DNA of 48,083 nt from NCBI GenBank assembly GCA_016217835.1, contig JACRFQ010000014.1:1-48083 (forward strand). Direction: 5' to 3'. The stretch comes from Candidatus Levyibacteriota bacterium (lineage in GTDB: Bacteria; Patescibacteriota; Microgenomatia; Levybacterales; UBA12049). Of the stretch, positions 20,703-29,957 are shown piece by piece. The position numbers were made by a program, and so were the translations under genes. Below the pieces are notes generated by a model that searched no databases, was not told the origin of the DNA, and saw nothing but the letters and a program-made list of their open reading frames with translations. How positions within the stretch are numbered: position 1 is the first letter of the stretch; every line of letters begins with the position of its first letter.

Positions 20703-22466
20703 TTATTTATTTAACCATTCCAAGAATTCATTATACGATAAAGTGTTTAAGATGTCATTTTTTGTCGCCCAACCTCTTCTTGCCATAAATATACCGTATT
20801 TTTGTAAACCCATCTGTTCAACATCGTGACTATCTGAATTTATCACCATTTTTATATTTGATTCAACAGCCATTTTAATTATATTGTCGGGCAAATCTAA
20901 TCGTCCAGGCCAGCTGTTAATTTCTAAAGCTTTATTATTTGTTTTGCAGAATTCAAATATTTTATCCCAATCCAGTTCAAAACCAGGGCGCTCGTTTAAC
21001 ATTCTGCCTGTCGGGTGAGCGAGTATCTTTGCTTTTTTATGCGAAAGTCCGTTAATTACTCTTTTAGTCATCTCGTCCTTACTCATTGAAAAAACGCTAT
21101 GGATAGAGACAATAGCGCCATCTAAAAGATTTAAACTTTTATTATCGATTGCAAGATTGCCGTTGGGTAAGATATCTGTTTCGAGTAACTTAATTATTCG
21201 AACATCTTTCATGTTTGATTGAAGCTGATTTATGTAATTATTGCGTTTAGATAAAATTTCGTAAATTTTTTGATTAGTATGTTTAGAGACACTGGGGTTG
21301 TGTTCGGAAAATCCTAGGTAATTATAGTTTAAATCTTTTGCTTTTTTAAGCATGGTTTCCATTGTGTCCATGCCTAAATCATGGCTTGGTTCAATTGGAT
21401 AATTTGAATGAATATGCAAATCTCCCCTAAGATCGCTTAATTCAATCAGCTTAGGAAGCGTATTGTTTTCGGAAGCCTCGATTTCTCCTTTGTCTTCGCG
21501 TAATTCAGGAGGAATCCATTGTAATCCGATTGCATTATAAAACTTCTCTTCGTTACTGTATTTTTCAATTTTTCCTGATTTTATATTTTTGATACCGTAT
21601 TCGGATAAAGATAAACTCTTTTTTAACGCAAGTTCGCGTAAGGCAATATTATGATTTTTGCTGCCTGTAAAATGCTGAAGCAGCGATCCAAAGCTTTCTA
21701 ATGGTTGAATCAATAAATCGATTTGTCTTCCTCCCGATACCATAATCGAGGCTGAAATATCGCCTTTTTCAATAATTCTTTCCTTGGAAGGATAGTTTAT
21801 AAAATAGTCTATAATTTTTTTGTGGTCTTTTCCGGCAACTGCAATATCAATGTCTCCAACAGTTGAAACGCGCCGTCTAAGGCTTCCTAGAGCTTCAACT
21901 TTTTCAATTTCCGGGCATTTTCTTAAGTAAATAAGTAATTTTTCAGCTATTTCAAAAGCATATGGGAGAGGCATTCTGGTTGTTTTTCCCTTGCCTTCTT
22001 TAAATTCCTCAATGCTTCTTAATATATCTGATTGCGACTTATTGCCAAAACCCTCCATGTTAGCAATCTTTCCCGATTCTGCCAGGTTTTTTAGTTTTTC
22101 AATTACGGTTTTTGGATCGTTTAAATGAAATTCCTTTACTAATTTATAACTTTTTTTAGGTCCAAATGAGGGTATATCCATGAGCACAAATACGGATTCC
22201 GGAATATCTTTTAAAACCCATTCAAAATGTGAAACCTTGCCCTTTTTAAAAAGTTCAACCAGGTGTGATTTAAGCGTATTACCAATACCGGGGAGGTCAT
22301 TCAATTTATCTTCAAGATAGAAATCTTTTAGTTCTTGAGTAAGATTTAGAATTGTGTCGGCGGCTTTTTGATAGGCGATAATCTGAAAGCGGAATTTATT
22401 TTCATCTTTGATGATATACGAGGCTGCAACATTTTTTAAAAGTTTTGCAATTTGTTGATTACTCAT
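20703..22466 (-). CDS. polX: DNA polymerase X family with C-terminal PHP domain (PolX)
   Basis: HhH region LPGIGNTLKSHL, GSLRRRVSTVGDIDIAVAG, PHP RGDLHIHSNYPIEPSHD. Start moved to ATG 22466 (MSNQQIAKLLKNVA). Confidence 0.92.
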   Translation of the reverse strand: MSNQQIAKLLKNVAASYIIKDENKFRFQIIAYQKAADTILNLTQELKDFYLEDKLNDLPGIGNTLKSHLVELFKKGKVSHFEWVLKDIPESVFVLMDIPSFGPKKSYKLVKEFHLNDPKTVIEKLKNLAESGKIANMEGFGNKSQSDILRSIEEFKEGKGKTTRMPLPYAFEIAEKLLIYLRKCPEIEKVEALGSLRRRVSTVGDIDIAVAGKDHKKIIDYFINYPSKERIIEKGDISASIMVSGGRQIDLLIQPLESFGSLLQHFTGSKNHNIALRELALKKSLSLSEYGIKNIKSGKIEKYSNEEKFYNAIGLQWIPPELREDKGEIEASENNTLPKLIELSDLRGDLHIHSNYPIEPSHDLGMDTMETMLKKAKDLNYNYLGFSEHNPSVSKHTNQKIYEILSKRNNYINQLQSNMKDVRIIKLLETDILPNGNLAIDNKSLNLLDGAIVSIHSVFSMSKDEMTKRVINGLSHKKAKILAHPTGRMLNERPGFELDWDKIFEFCKTNNKALEINSWPGRLDLPDNIIKMAVESNIKMVINSDSHDVEQMGLQKYGIFMARRGWATKNDILNTLSYNEFLEWLNK

Positions 22467-22513
22467 AGCAAAATGAGCATAGCACTTTAGGGCTATTTTA
22501 CGCAAGAATATGA

Positions 22514-22542
22514 TTGACTAGGGTTCAATTATTTGTTAGGAT
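22514..22542 (+). promoter_or_regulatory. Predicted tRNA-Asp promoter TTGACT-17-TAGGAT
   Basis: TTGACT 22514-22519, TAGGAT 22537-22542. Confidence 0.6.
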
Positions 22543-22553
22543 AGGAAAGCTAT

Positions 22554-22628
22554 GGGGTGGTAGCTCAGTTTGGTTAGAGCGCTTCCCTGTCACGGAAGAG
22601 GTCGCGGGTTCGAGTCCCGTTCACCCCG
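22554..22628 (+). tRNA. tRNA-Asp (anticodon GTC)
   Basis: Acceptor GGGGTGG/TCACCCC; anticodon arm CTTCC-CTGTCAC-GGAAG; T loop TTCGAGT. No encoded CCA. Confidence 0.95.
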
Positions 22629-22685
22629 CACATAGCTAAAATCTTCTGCCTAAAATATATCTTCTGTCCGGAAAGGAGGATTATT

Positions 22686-23285
22686 ATGGCTAAAAAAACA
22701 AAATTGAAAAAACCTTCGGTAAGAATTGTTAAATCATCACCTAAAAAACAAGACGGTTTTTTATTTCAAATTAAATGGGGTGAGTCCTATACAAGTTTAT
22801 TTTTGGGAGCAGTAGTCGTTTTAGTTGCATTGGTATTGGTATTTTCATTTTTCAAATCTAAAAATACTCAAACAGGTTTATCATCAGATACTAATTTAAC
22901 AAACGAAACAGTATTGCCACAATCTTATACTGTAAAAGCAGGCGACGATCTATGGTCAATTGCTGAAAAAATATATGGTTCGGGTTACAACTGGATTGAT
23001 TTGGCAAAGGCTAATAAATTAGAAAATCCAAGCGTTTTGTATGTTGGAACAAAATTATCGGTTCCTGATGTTAAAGTATTGGCAAAAACAGTTGAGGTAA
23101 AAAATACTCAATCAAAAAATACAATTACAGGCAATACCTATTCGGTTGTAAAAGGAGATTATCTTTGGGATATTGCAGTTAGAGCATACGGAGACGGATA
23201 CAAATGGGTTGAAATTGCAAGAGTAAATAAACTTGTAAATCCAAATGTAATTCATTCCGGAAACGTGTTTTTACTTCCTAGATAA
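22686..23285 (+). CDS. Membrane-anchored protein with two LysM domains
   Basis: TM helix, then YTVKAGDDLWSIAEKIYGSGYNWIDLAKANKLENPSVLYVGTKLSVP and YSVVKGDYLWDIAVRAYGDGYKWVEIARVNKLVNPNVIHSGNVFLLP; SD GGAAAGGAGG. Confidence 0.92.
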   Translation: MAKKTKLKKPSVRIVKSSPKKQDGFLFQIKWGESYTSLFLGAVVVLVALVLVFSFFKSKNTQTGLSSDTNLTNETVLPQSYTVKAGDDLWSIAEKIYGSGYNWIDLAKANKLENPSVLYVGTKLSVPDVKVLAKTVEVKNTQSKNTITGNTYSVVKGDYLWDIAVRAYGDGYKWVEIARVNKLVNPNVIHSGNVFLLPR

Positions 23286-23329
23286 TTTTATAAATAAATT
23301 TATTACTGTATAATAGCTTTAAGCTTTAT

Positions 23330-23401
23330 GCGGTAGTAGTTCAGTGGTAGAATGTCTCCTTCCCAAGGAGAAGGTCGCCGGTTCGAATCCGGTCTGCCGC
23401 T
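23330..23401 (+). tRNA. tRNA-Gly (anticodon CCC)
   Basis: Acceptor GCGGTAG/CTGCCGC; anticodon arm TCTCC-TTCCCAA-GGAGA; T loop TTCGAAT. No encoded CCA. Confidence 0.94.
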
Positions 23402-23402
23402 C

Positions 23403-23466
23403 ATAAAAATACTGGGCTTTAACCCAGTATTCACGAAGTGTATTGGTCATATATCTCCTTCAGGGT
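23403..23466 (-). ncRNA. Predicted orphan short transcript with SD and mini-ORF ending in an intrinsic terminator
   Basis: Minus strand: TTGACA (complement of 23494-23499), TATAAA (complement of 23473-23478), AAGGAG-ATAT-ATG (ATG at 23450), 9-bp hairpin AATACTGGG/CCCAGTATT (23408-23431), then T tract. Confidence 0.4.
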
Positions 23467-23546
23467 GTTAAATTTATACCCAAATCCCCATTTTGTCAAG
23501 ATGACGATTTATATAAAAGAATATAGAAATATCACAAAATTTATAC

Positions 23547-23575
23547 TTGACCTTTGTTTTTAATTTTGATACTAT
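23547..23575 (+). promoter_or_regulatory. Predicted leaderless pyrG promoter TTGACC-17-TACTAT
   Basis: TTGACC 23547-23552, TACTAT 23570-23575, GTG at 23581; in-frame TAA at 23575-23577. Confidence 0.7.
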
Positions 23576-23580
23576 AAATC

Positions 23581-25251
23581 GTGCCCACCAGAAAAAAAAC
23601 TACAAAATATATCTTTGTTTCAGGCGGTGTAATTTCCGGAATCGGAAAAGGAACCACCGCTGCTTCTATCGCGCTACTTTTAAAATCTGCAGGTTATAAA
23701 ATTGCTCCCATTAAGTTTGAAAACTATTTAAATATTGACGCGGGAACAATCAATCCCATAGAACACGGTGATCCATTTTTGTGTGAAGACGGAACAGAAA
23801 CAGACATGGATATCGGCACATACGAAAAGTTTTTAAACGAAGACATGGGCGAAGATAATTTTGTCACAATCGGAAAAATTTATAAAACAGTCATAGACAG
23901 GGAAAGACGGTTTGAATATAACGGCGAAGACGTAGAGGCAATTCCTTATATTACAGATGAAATTATCGGAAGAATAGAAATTTTAGCAAAAAAGAAAAAG
24001 GCAGATATTGTAATCATTGAATTGGGAGGAACTGCCGGAGAATATCAGAATATATTTTACTATGAAGCTTCCCGCATGATGACCCTAAAAAAGCCAGAAG
24101 ACGTAATTCATATTCACGTAAGTTACGTGCCGACTCCCGGTCATTTAGGTGAGCCAAAAACAAAGCCAACACAACTGTCCGTAAGAACTCTAAATTCAAT
24201 GGGTATTCAGCCTGATTTTATAATCACCAGAGGCGAAAAATACTTAGATCAAAGAAGAAAAGACAGATTAGCGCTTTTTTGTAATATGCATGACGATGAC
24301 ATTATCTCGAGTCCGGATTTGCCTTCGGTTTATGAAATTCCGCTGGTTTTACATAAGCAAGGACTTGATAGGAAAATTTTGAAAAAATTAGGACTTAAAG
24401 TCGTAACTCCAAATTTAAAAGAATGGATAAAGTTTGTTGAGAGCACAAAAAATACCAAAAATGAAATTGAAATAGCAATTGTAGGTAAGTATTTTGATAC
24501 AGGAGAATATCAATTAAAAGATTCTTATGCGGCGCTTTTTGACGCAATTGATCATGCGTCATGGAAAAAAAGTGTGGTTGTTAAAACAAGGTGGGTTGAT
24601 GCAGAAAGAATTGAAAAAGATGGCGCTGAAAAAATTATCGGAAAACCAAACGGAATTATTGTTCCGATTGGCTGGGGAGAAAGAGGGGCAGAGGGCATGA
24701 TTAAAGCTGCTTCTTATGCAAGAGAAAATAAAGTTCCTTATTTGGGGCTTTGTTACGGTATGCAGTTGGCAGCGGTTTCTTATGCCAGGGATGTTTTAGG
24801 ATTTAAAGACGCAAATACGGTTGAAAATGACAAAAAATCAAAACATCCTGTGATTTATTTTATTCCTACTCAAAAAGAGCTTTTAGAAAAAAAAGCCTAT
24901 GGCGGCACAATGAGGCTTGGCGGATGGGATGCATTAGTTAAAAAAGGGACAAGGGCTTTCGAAATTTATAATAAATATAATGGTTTTAAAAATAAGTCAA
25001 ATAGTTTAACCAGTGAAAGACACAGACACAGATATGAATTTAATAATAAATATGCCAATGATTTTGAGAAAGCAGGATTTACAATAAGTGCTAGATCGGT
25101 TAAAGAAAATTTAGTTGAAATAATGGAGCTACCAAAAATCACACATCCGTTTTATTTGGGAACCCAGGGTCATCCTGAATATAAAAGCAGACCATTATTG
25201 CCACATCCCATATTTTTAGAATTCATTGAAGCTTGCGCATCAAAGTATTGA
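23581..25251 (+). CDS. pyrG: CTP synthase (divergent variant)
   Basis: KYIFVSGGVISGIGKGTTAAS; glutaminase GLCYGMQ; GGTMRLGG; RHRHRYEFNN. GTG start. Confidence 0.95.
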   Translation: MPTRKKTTKYIFVSGGVISGIGKGTTAASIALLLKSAGYKIAPIKFENYLNIDAGTINPIEHGDPFLCEDGTETDMDIGTYEKFLNEDMGEDNFVTIGKIYKTVIDRERRFEYNGEDVEAIPYITDEIIGRIEILAKKKKADIVIIELGGTAGEYQNIFYYEASRMMTLKKPEDVIHIHVSYVPTPGHLGEPKTKPTQLSVRTLNSMGIQPDFIITRGEKYLDQRRKDRLALFCNMHDDDIISSPDLPSVYEIPLVLHKQGLDRKILKKLGLKVVTPNLKEWIKFVESTKNTKNEIEIAIVGKYFDTGEYQLKDSYAALFDAIDHASWKKSVVVKTRWVDAERIEKDGAEKIIGKPNGIIVPIGWGERGAEGMIKAASYARENKVPYLGLCYGMQLAAVSYARDVLGFKDANTVENDKKSKHPVIYFIPTQKELLEKKAYGGTMRLGGWDALVKKGTRAFEIYNKYNGFKNKSNSLTSERHRHRYEFNNKYANDFEKAGFTISARSVKENLVEIMELPKITHPFYLGTQGHPEYKSRPLLPHPIFLEFIEACASKY

Positions 25252-25276
25252 GTAATCTTAAAATTTAAGCTATAAT
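25248..25276 (+). promoter_or_regulatory. Predicted rplS promoter TTGAGT-17-TATAAT, 8 nt from ATG
   Basis: TTGAGT 25248-25253 contains pyrG stop TGA (25249-25251); TATAAT 25271-25276. Confidence 0.7.
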
Positions 25277-25284
25277 ACTAACTT

Positions 25285-25572
25285 ATGATTGCAAGTATTG
25301 ATTTTGTTCCAGGGGATATTTTAAAAGTCTACCAAAAAATTAAAGAAGGAGAAAAAACAAGAATTCAGATTTTTGAAGGTGTTGTTTTGGGTATTAACGG
25401 ACGAGGCGAAAATAAAATGTTTACTGTTAGAAAATTAGTCGGAGATGTTGCTGTTGAAAAGATTTTTCCGGTTTATTCACCAAATATAGAAAAAACAGTT
25501 GTTAAAGCTCATTCTAAAAATAAAGTAAATAAAGCAAAACTTTATCATCTTCGCGAGAAACATAACAATTAA
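25285..25572 (+). CDS. rplS: Ribosomal protein L19
   Basis: [67 protein letters not shown]. Confidence 0.95.
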   Translation: MIASIDFVPGDILKVYQKIKEGEKTRIQIFEGVVLGINGRGENKMFTVRKLVGDVAVEKIFPVYSPNIEKTVVKAHSKNKVNKAKLYHLREKHNN

Positions 25573-25577
25573 TTTTT

Positions 25578-25943
25578 ATGTTTATTCCAAATCCGGTTGC
25601 CAGGCTTGGAGAAGAAAAAGCTTGTCGATACCTCATTAAAAACGGCTACAAAATTATTGAAAGAAATTTCCGAAAAGGCTACGGCGAAATAGATATTGTA
25701 TCGATACATCAAAATATTTTAGTTTTTGTTGAAGTTAAAACAAGAACTTCAAATTTATATGGCGGGGCAATAGATGCAATTTCACCTCAAAAAATTAAAA
25801 AGTTAGTAAGAACTGCGCAGTTTTATAAAATGCTTCATCCAAAATTACCGGATGCCTTAAGGATAGACGCAATTCTAATAGATTTAAATTCAAATAAAGA
25901 AGTATTAAATTTTAAACACGTCGAAAATATTAGTGGGTTTTAA
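25578..25943 (+). CDS. yraN: UPF0102 / YraN family endonuclease-like protein
   Basis: LGEEKACRYLIKNGYKIIERNFRKGYGEIDIVSIHQNILVFVEVKTRTS. Confidence 0.93.
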   Translation: MFIPNPVARLGEEKACRYLIKNGYKIIERNFRKGYGEIDIVSIHQNILVFVEVKTRTSNLYGGAIDAISPQKIKKLVRTAQFYKMLHPKLPDALRIDAILIDLNSNKEVLNFKHVENISGF

Positions 25944-27918
25944 GAAGTTTTATCTGCTCCCGCAGTATAGTTGCCGTTTCAAAATCCAAATCTTTTGCAG
26001 CCTCCCTCATTTCTTTTGTCAGTTTTTTAATTAATTTTGCTTTATCATCGGGAAGTATGACTTCTTTTTTTGTTAATGTCAGTAAATAATTTAAATCTTG
26101 CGCTTTTTGTTCGTGTTCAATCAATTTTCCTCTGATTGTTTTAAAAATTGTTTTTGGAGTAATATTATGTTTTTTGTTGTAAGCAATTTGGATATCGCGT
26201 CTTCTGTTTACCTCATCAATTGCTGCTTTCATAGATCCTGTAACCGAATCTGCATACATAATAACTTGCGAGTCAACATTTCTGGCAGCTCTTCCCATGG
26301 TTTGAATTAGTGAAGTTTTGTTTCTCAAAAACCCTTCTTTACCGGCGTCTAAAATTACAACGAGGGCTACTTCGGGTAAATCTAACCCTTCTCTTAATAA
26401 ATTAATTCCGATTAAAACATCGTGCTCTCCGCTTCGTAATTTATCTAAAACATCCTGCCTTTTTAAAGTTTCAATGTCTGAGTGAAGGTAAGAAACCTTA
26501 ATATCCCTTTCTTCCAAATATGAAGACAGGTCTTCGGACATTCTTTTTGTAAGTGTGGTTATAAGGACTCTTTGCTTCTTTTTAACTCTTGCAGCAATTT
26601 CTTTTATTAAATCCTCAATTTGTCCTTTTGTAGGCTTAACGCTGATTTGAGGATCGATTAATCCCGTAGGTCTTATTAATTGTTCGGTAACTGCATCATT
26701 TTCCTTGGCAAGACTGATTTCATAATCATTAGGAGTTGCGCTGACATAAATTGTCTTATCAACTCTTTTCATAAATTCTTCAAATCTTAAGGGCCTGTTA
26801 TCCAGTGCCGATGGAAGTCTAAATCCGTAATCGATTAGGGTTTGTTTTCTTGATCTGTCACCGTGATACATACCTCTAATCTGGGGAACTGTAATGTGTG
26901 ATTCATCAATAATTGTTAAAAAATCATTGTTGCATTCTTTAAAATAATTTAAAAGAGTATATGGAGGTTCTCCCGGTTTTCTGCCGTCAAAGTAACTTGA
27001 ATAATTTTCAATGCCGTTTACAAACCCAACTTCGTCTATCATTTCTAAATCATAGTTTGTTTTTTGTAAGAGTCTGTGAGCTTCCAGCATTTTTCCCTGG
27101 CTTTTTAATTCATCAACGCGGATTGCAAGGTCTTTTTTAATTTTTGGAAAAATATCTTTGTAGGTTTGTGGGTTAGTCATATAATGTTTTGCAGGATAAA
27201 TTACAGAGCCCTCCAGTATTTTAATTGTGTCTCCTGTGATTGGGTCAAATTCAACTAAATTTTCTATTTTATCGTTTGAGATAGTAATTTTTATGCCATA
27301 ATCTAAATACGCCGGAAATAAATCAATGTCTTCGCCTCTGACCCTAAAAGTGCCCCGGCTGAATTCATAATCATTTCTTTCGTACTGAAGATCTGTGAGT
27401 CGTAAAATAATATCTTTTTGTGTAAGCTTAATGTCTGGTTTTAATTCCAAAACAAATTTTCCGTATTCTAAAGGCGAACCCAAATTATAAATGCAAGAAA
27501 CCGAGGCAACTACGATTACATCATTCCTCGTTAAAAGGTTAGCAGTAGCTGAAAGTCTTAATTTATCAATTTCCTCGTTTATCTGAACTTCTTTTTCAAT
27601 ATATGTGTCATTTTGCGGAATGTAAGCTTCTGGCTGATAATAATCATAATAAGAAACAAAATAACAAACTATATTATTTGGAAAAAAATCTCTAAACTCC
27701 TGATAAAGTTGAGCGGCGAGTGTTTTATTGTGTGAAATTACAAGTGTTGGCTTTTGAATTTTTTGAATAACATTTGCCATGGTAAATGTTTTACCACTGC
27801 CTGTAACGCCTAAAAGTACTTGATTTTTAAAATTACTTTTAAGTCCTTTGGCTAGCTTTTCTATAGCCTGCGGTTGGTCTCCCGTAGGTTTAAATTTTGA
27901 TTCAAGTTTAAACTGCAT
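25930..27918 (-). CDS. uvrB: UvrABC system protein B
   Basis: FKPTGDQPQAIEKLAKG, GVTGSGKTFTMAN, VSYYDYYQPEAYIP, C-terminal UVR domain. Start reassigned to ATG 27918 (MQFKLESKF). Confidence 0.98.
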   Translation of the reverse strand: MQFKLESKFKPTGDQPQAIEKLAKGLKSNFKNQVLLGVTGSGKTFTMANVIQKIQKPTLVISHNKTLAAQLYQEFRDFFPNNIVCYFVSYYDYYQPEAYIPQNDTYIEKEVQINEEIDKLRLSATANLLTRNDVIVVASVSCIYNLGSPLEYGKFVLELKPDIKLTQKDIILRLTDLQYERNDYEFSRGTFRVRGEDIDLFPAYLDYGIKITISNDKIENLVEFDPITGDTIKILEGSVIYPAKHYMTNPQTYKDIFPKIKKDLAIRVDELKSQGKMLEAHRLLQKTNYDLEMIDEVGFVNGIENYSSYFDGRKPGEPPYTLLNYFKECNNDFLTIIDESHITVPQIRGMYHGDRSRKQTLIDYGFRLPSALDNRPLRFEEFMKRVDKTIYVSATPNDYEISLAKENDAVTEQLIRPTGLIDPQISVKPTKGQIEDLIKEIAARVKKKQRVLITTLTKRMSEDLSSYLEERDIKVSYLHSDIETLKRQDVLDKLRSGEHDVLIGINLLREGLDLPEVALVVILDAGKEGFLRNKTSLIQTMGRAARNVDSQVIMYADSVTGSMKAAIDEVNRRRDIQIAYNKKHNITPKTIFKTIRGKLIEHEQKAQDLNYLLTLTKKEVILPDDKAKLIKKLTKEMREAAKDLDFETATILREQIKLLKTH

Positions 27919-27925
27919 GAGCTTA

Positions 27926-27962
27926 ATTTTAACATAAATTGATACAGTCTGACTTCTTGACA
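27926..27962. promoter_or_regulatory. Divergent uvrB/lexA promoter region (with lexA -10 at 27981-27986)
   Basis: uvrB: extended -10 TGTTAAAAT (complement of 27926-27931), 7 nt to ATG. lexA: TTGACA 27957-27962, 18 nt, TATAAA 27981-27986, 8 nt to ATG. Confidence 0.6.
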
Positions 27963-27994
27963 AAGTTCTATTAATTTTCGTATAAAATATACAT

Positions 27995-28621
27995 ATGGCC
28001 GGAGTACTATACAAAAAAGAAAGAGAAGTTTTGGAATTTTTAGCGCAATTTCAAAAACAATATGGTTATTCACCCACATTGGCTGAAATTGCAGCCGGAA
28101 CCGGACACAGAAGCAATTCAACTGTTCATTCACTAATTAAATCGCTGGTTGAAAAGGGTTATGTTCAAAAAGTCGACGGCAATACAAGGGTATTAAAAAT
28201 TGTTGATGATAAAGTCACGCTTTCGCTTACAGGAAGTAAGCCCGCAATAGAATTACCCCTGCTTGGATTTATCGCAGCAGGGAGCCCCTTAGAGCCTCAC
28301 ACAGACCCAAATGCGTCCTTTTTCGTATCGGCATCTCTTTTGTCGGGGAAAAATACCGCTTATGTACTACAAGTTAAAGGAAATTCAATGATTGAGGATG
28401 GTATTTTAGATGGGGATTTTGTAGTTATAGAAAAAATGTCCGAAGCCGCAAACGGAGATATAGTGGTTGCAATTGTAGATGATAATTTAGCAACCCTTAA
28501 AAAGTTTTATAAAGAAAACGATAGAATTGTTTTAAAACCTGCAAATTCAGAAATGTCTCCAATTTATCCAAATCATTTAACAATTCAGGGCAAAGCTGTT
28601 GGGATCGTTAGAAAATTCTAA
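27995..28621 (+). CDS. lexA: LexA-type SOS repressor (S24 self-cleaving)
   Basis: wHTH EREVLEFLAQFQKQYGYSPTLAEIAAGTGHRSNSTVHSLIKSLVEKGYV; AAG cleavage motif; GNSMIEDGI (Ser) and LATLKKFY (Lys). Confidence 0.95.
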   Translation: MAGVLYKKEREVLEFLAQFQKQYGYSPTLAEIAAGTGHRSNSTVHSLIKSLVEKGYVQKVDGNTRVLKIVDDKVTLSLTGSKPAIELPLLGFIAAGSPLEPHTDPNASFFVSASLLSGKNTAYVLQVKGNSMIEDGILDGDFVVIEKMSEAANGDIVVAIVDDNLATLKKFYKENDRIVLKPANSEMSPIYPNHLTIQGKAVGIVRKF

Positions 28622-28634
28622 TAAGAAACAAAAG

Positions 28635-29258
28635 CTATTTTTTAAATTTGATTAATTTTAATTTGTGATTTATATACCAAAGACCAGCCAGTACCACAAA
28701 AACCAAAATAACTAATTCAAATTTTCTAAAATATCCTCCGAGTACGCTCCACTTGCTTCCAAGATAAAAACCTACATAGGAAACAACCGAAACATAGATA
28801 ATTCCACCTAAAAGCGCGCTGATAATAAATTTATAAAATTTAATTTCTGTAATTCCAGCGGCTACTGCGATAAAAGATTTTATGCCGGGGGTCATTTTGC
28901 CGATAAAAACAACAGGACTGCCGTATTTTTTCATCCAATTAGTGGCCTTAAGATAATCATGTTCGGTTAAGAGTATAATTTTTCCGTACTTTTTAATAAG
29001 AGAAAGTAATAAATTTTCTTCCAAAAAAAATCCGATTGCATAACCAATACTGGATCCTACCAAATCTCCTAAAATTCCAATAATAATTACATATAATAAA
29101 GATAGGCTTCCCTGATTCGATAGAAATCCTGCGAAGGGTAGCGTTACTTCAGACGGAATAGGAATTGCAGCGGCGTTTAAAACCATCAATAAAAATATGC
29201 CAAGATAGCCTGTGGATTGAATTAGATGTATAATAAAGCCTGTTAATTGTTCGAGCAT
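28635..29258 (-). CDS. DedA family membrane protein
   Basis: NAAAIPIPSEVTLPFAGFLS, GDLVGSSIGYAIGFF, FIGKMTPGIKSFIAVAAGI. Confidence 0.92.
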   Translation of the reverse strand: MLEQLTGFIIHLIQSTGYLGIFLLMVLNAAAIPIPSEVTLPFAGFLSNQGSLSLLYVIIIGILGDLVGSSIGYAIGFFLEENLLLSLIKKYGKIILLTEHDYLKATNWMKKYGSPVVFIGKMTPGIKSFIAVAAGITEIKFYKFIISALLGGIIYVSVVSYVGFYLGSKWSVLGGYFRKFELVILVFVVLAGLWYINHKLKLIKFKK

Positions 29259-29957
29259 ATGGGTAATTTATACATTGTAGCAACACCGATCGGTAATTTA
29301 CAAGACATTACTTTAAGAGCAATGGATACATTGAGTTTTGTTGATTTTTTATTGTGCGAAGACGTAAGAACAACTTCAAATTTATTAAATTTCATCAATA
29401 AGAGATTAGAAAATGAAGGCAAAAAACCAAGATTAATCCCTTTATATGAAGGAAATGAAGTAAAAGTAATTTCTGAAGTAATTTTGGCGCTTAAAAATGA
29501 TTCCAATATAGCAATTGTATCTGATGCAGGTACTCCTACTATATCCGATCCAGGATTTAAGCTTGTAAGAGAATGCATAAAAGAGGGGATTAAAGTAATG
29601 TCAATTCCGGGACCAACATCTTTGATTTCAGCTTTAGTTTCTTCAGGACTTCCAACAGATAAATTTTTATTTATGGGTTTTTTACCCAAAAAACAGGGTC
29701 ATAAAAAAACAACACTTGAAAATATAAAAAAATCTTTAAAATTAATAAATTCAACTGTGATTATTTTTGAATCACCTCATAGGATAATCGCAACGCTGGA
29801 AGAAATAAAAGAAGAATTTGGCGATATAGAAATAGTTGTTGCAAGGGAACTGACAAAAATTCATGAAGAAATAAGAAAAGATTTAATAAGTAATCAAATA
29901 AGTCATTATAAAAAGGGCATCAAGGGAGAAATAGTTTTACTTTTCAATCTAAAGTGA
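29259..29957 (+). CDS. rsmI: 16S rRNA (cytidine1402-2'-O)-methyltransferase
   Basis: GNLYIVATPIGNLQDITLRA, LLCEDVRTT, VSDAGTPTISDPGFKLV, IPGPTSLISALVSSGLPTDKFLFMGFLP. ATG 29259 preferred over TTG 29247. Confidence 0.96.
   Translation: MGNLYIVATPIGNLQDITLRAMDTLSFVDFLLCEDVRTTSNLLNFINKRLENEGKKPRLIPLYEGNEVKVISEVILALKNDSNIAIVSDAGTPTISDPGFKLVRECIKEGIKVMSIPGPTSLISALVSSGLPTDKFLFMGFLPKKQGHKKTTLENIKKSLKLINSTVIIFESPHRIIATLEEIKEEFGDIEIVVARELTKIHEEIRKDLISNQISHYKKGIKGEIVLLFNLK

Noticed and set aside
29243-29689. Minus-strand ORF opposite rsmI
   Set aside because: Shadow of the conserved rsmI reading frame.
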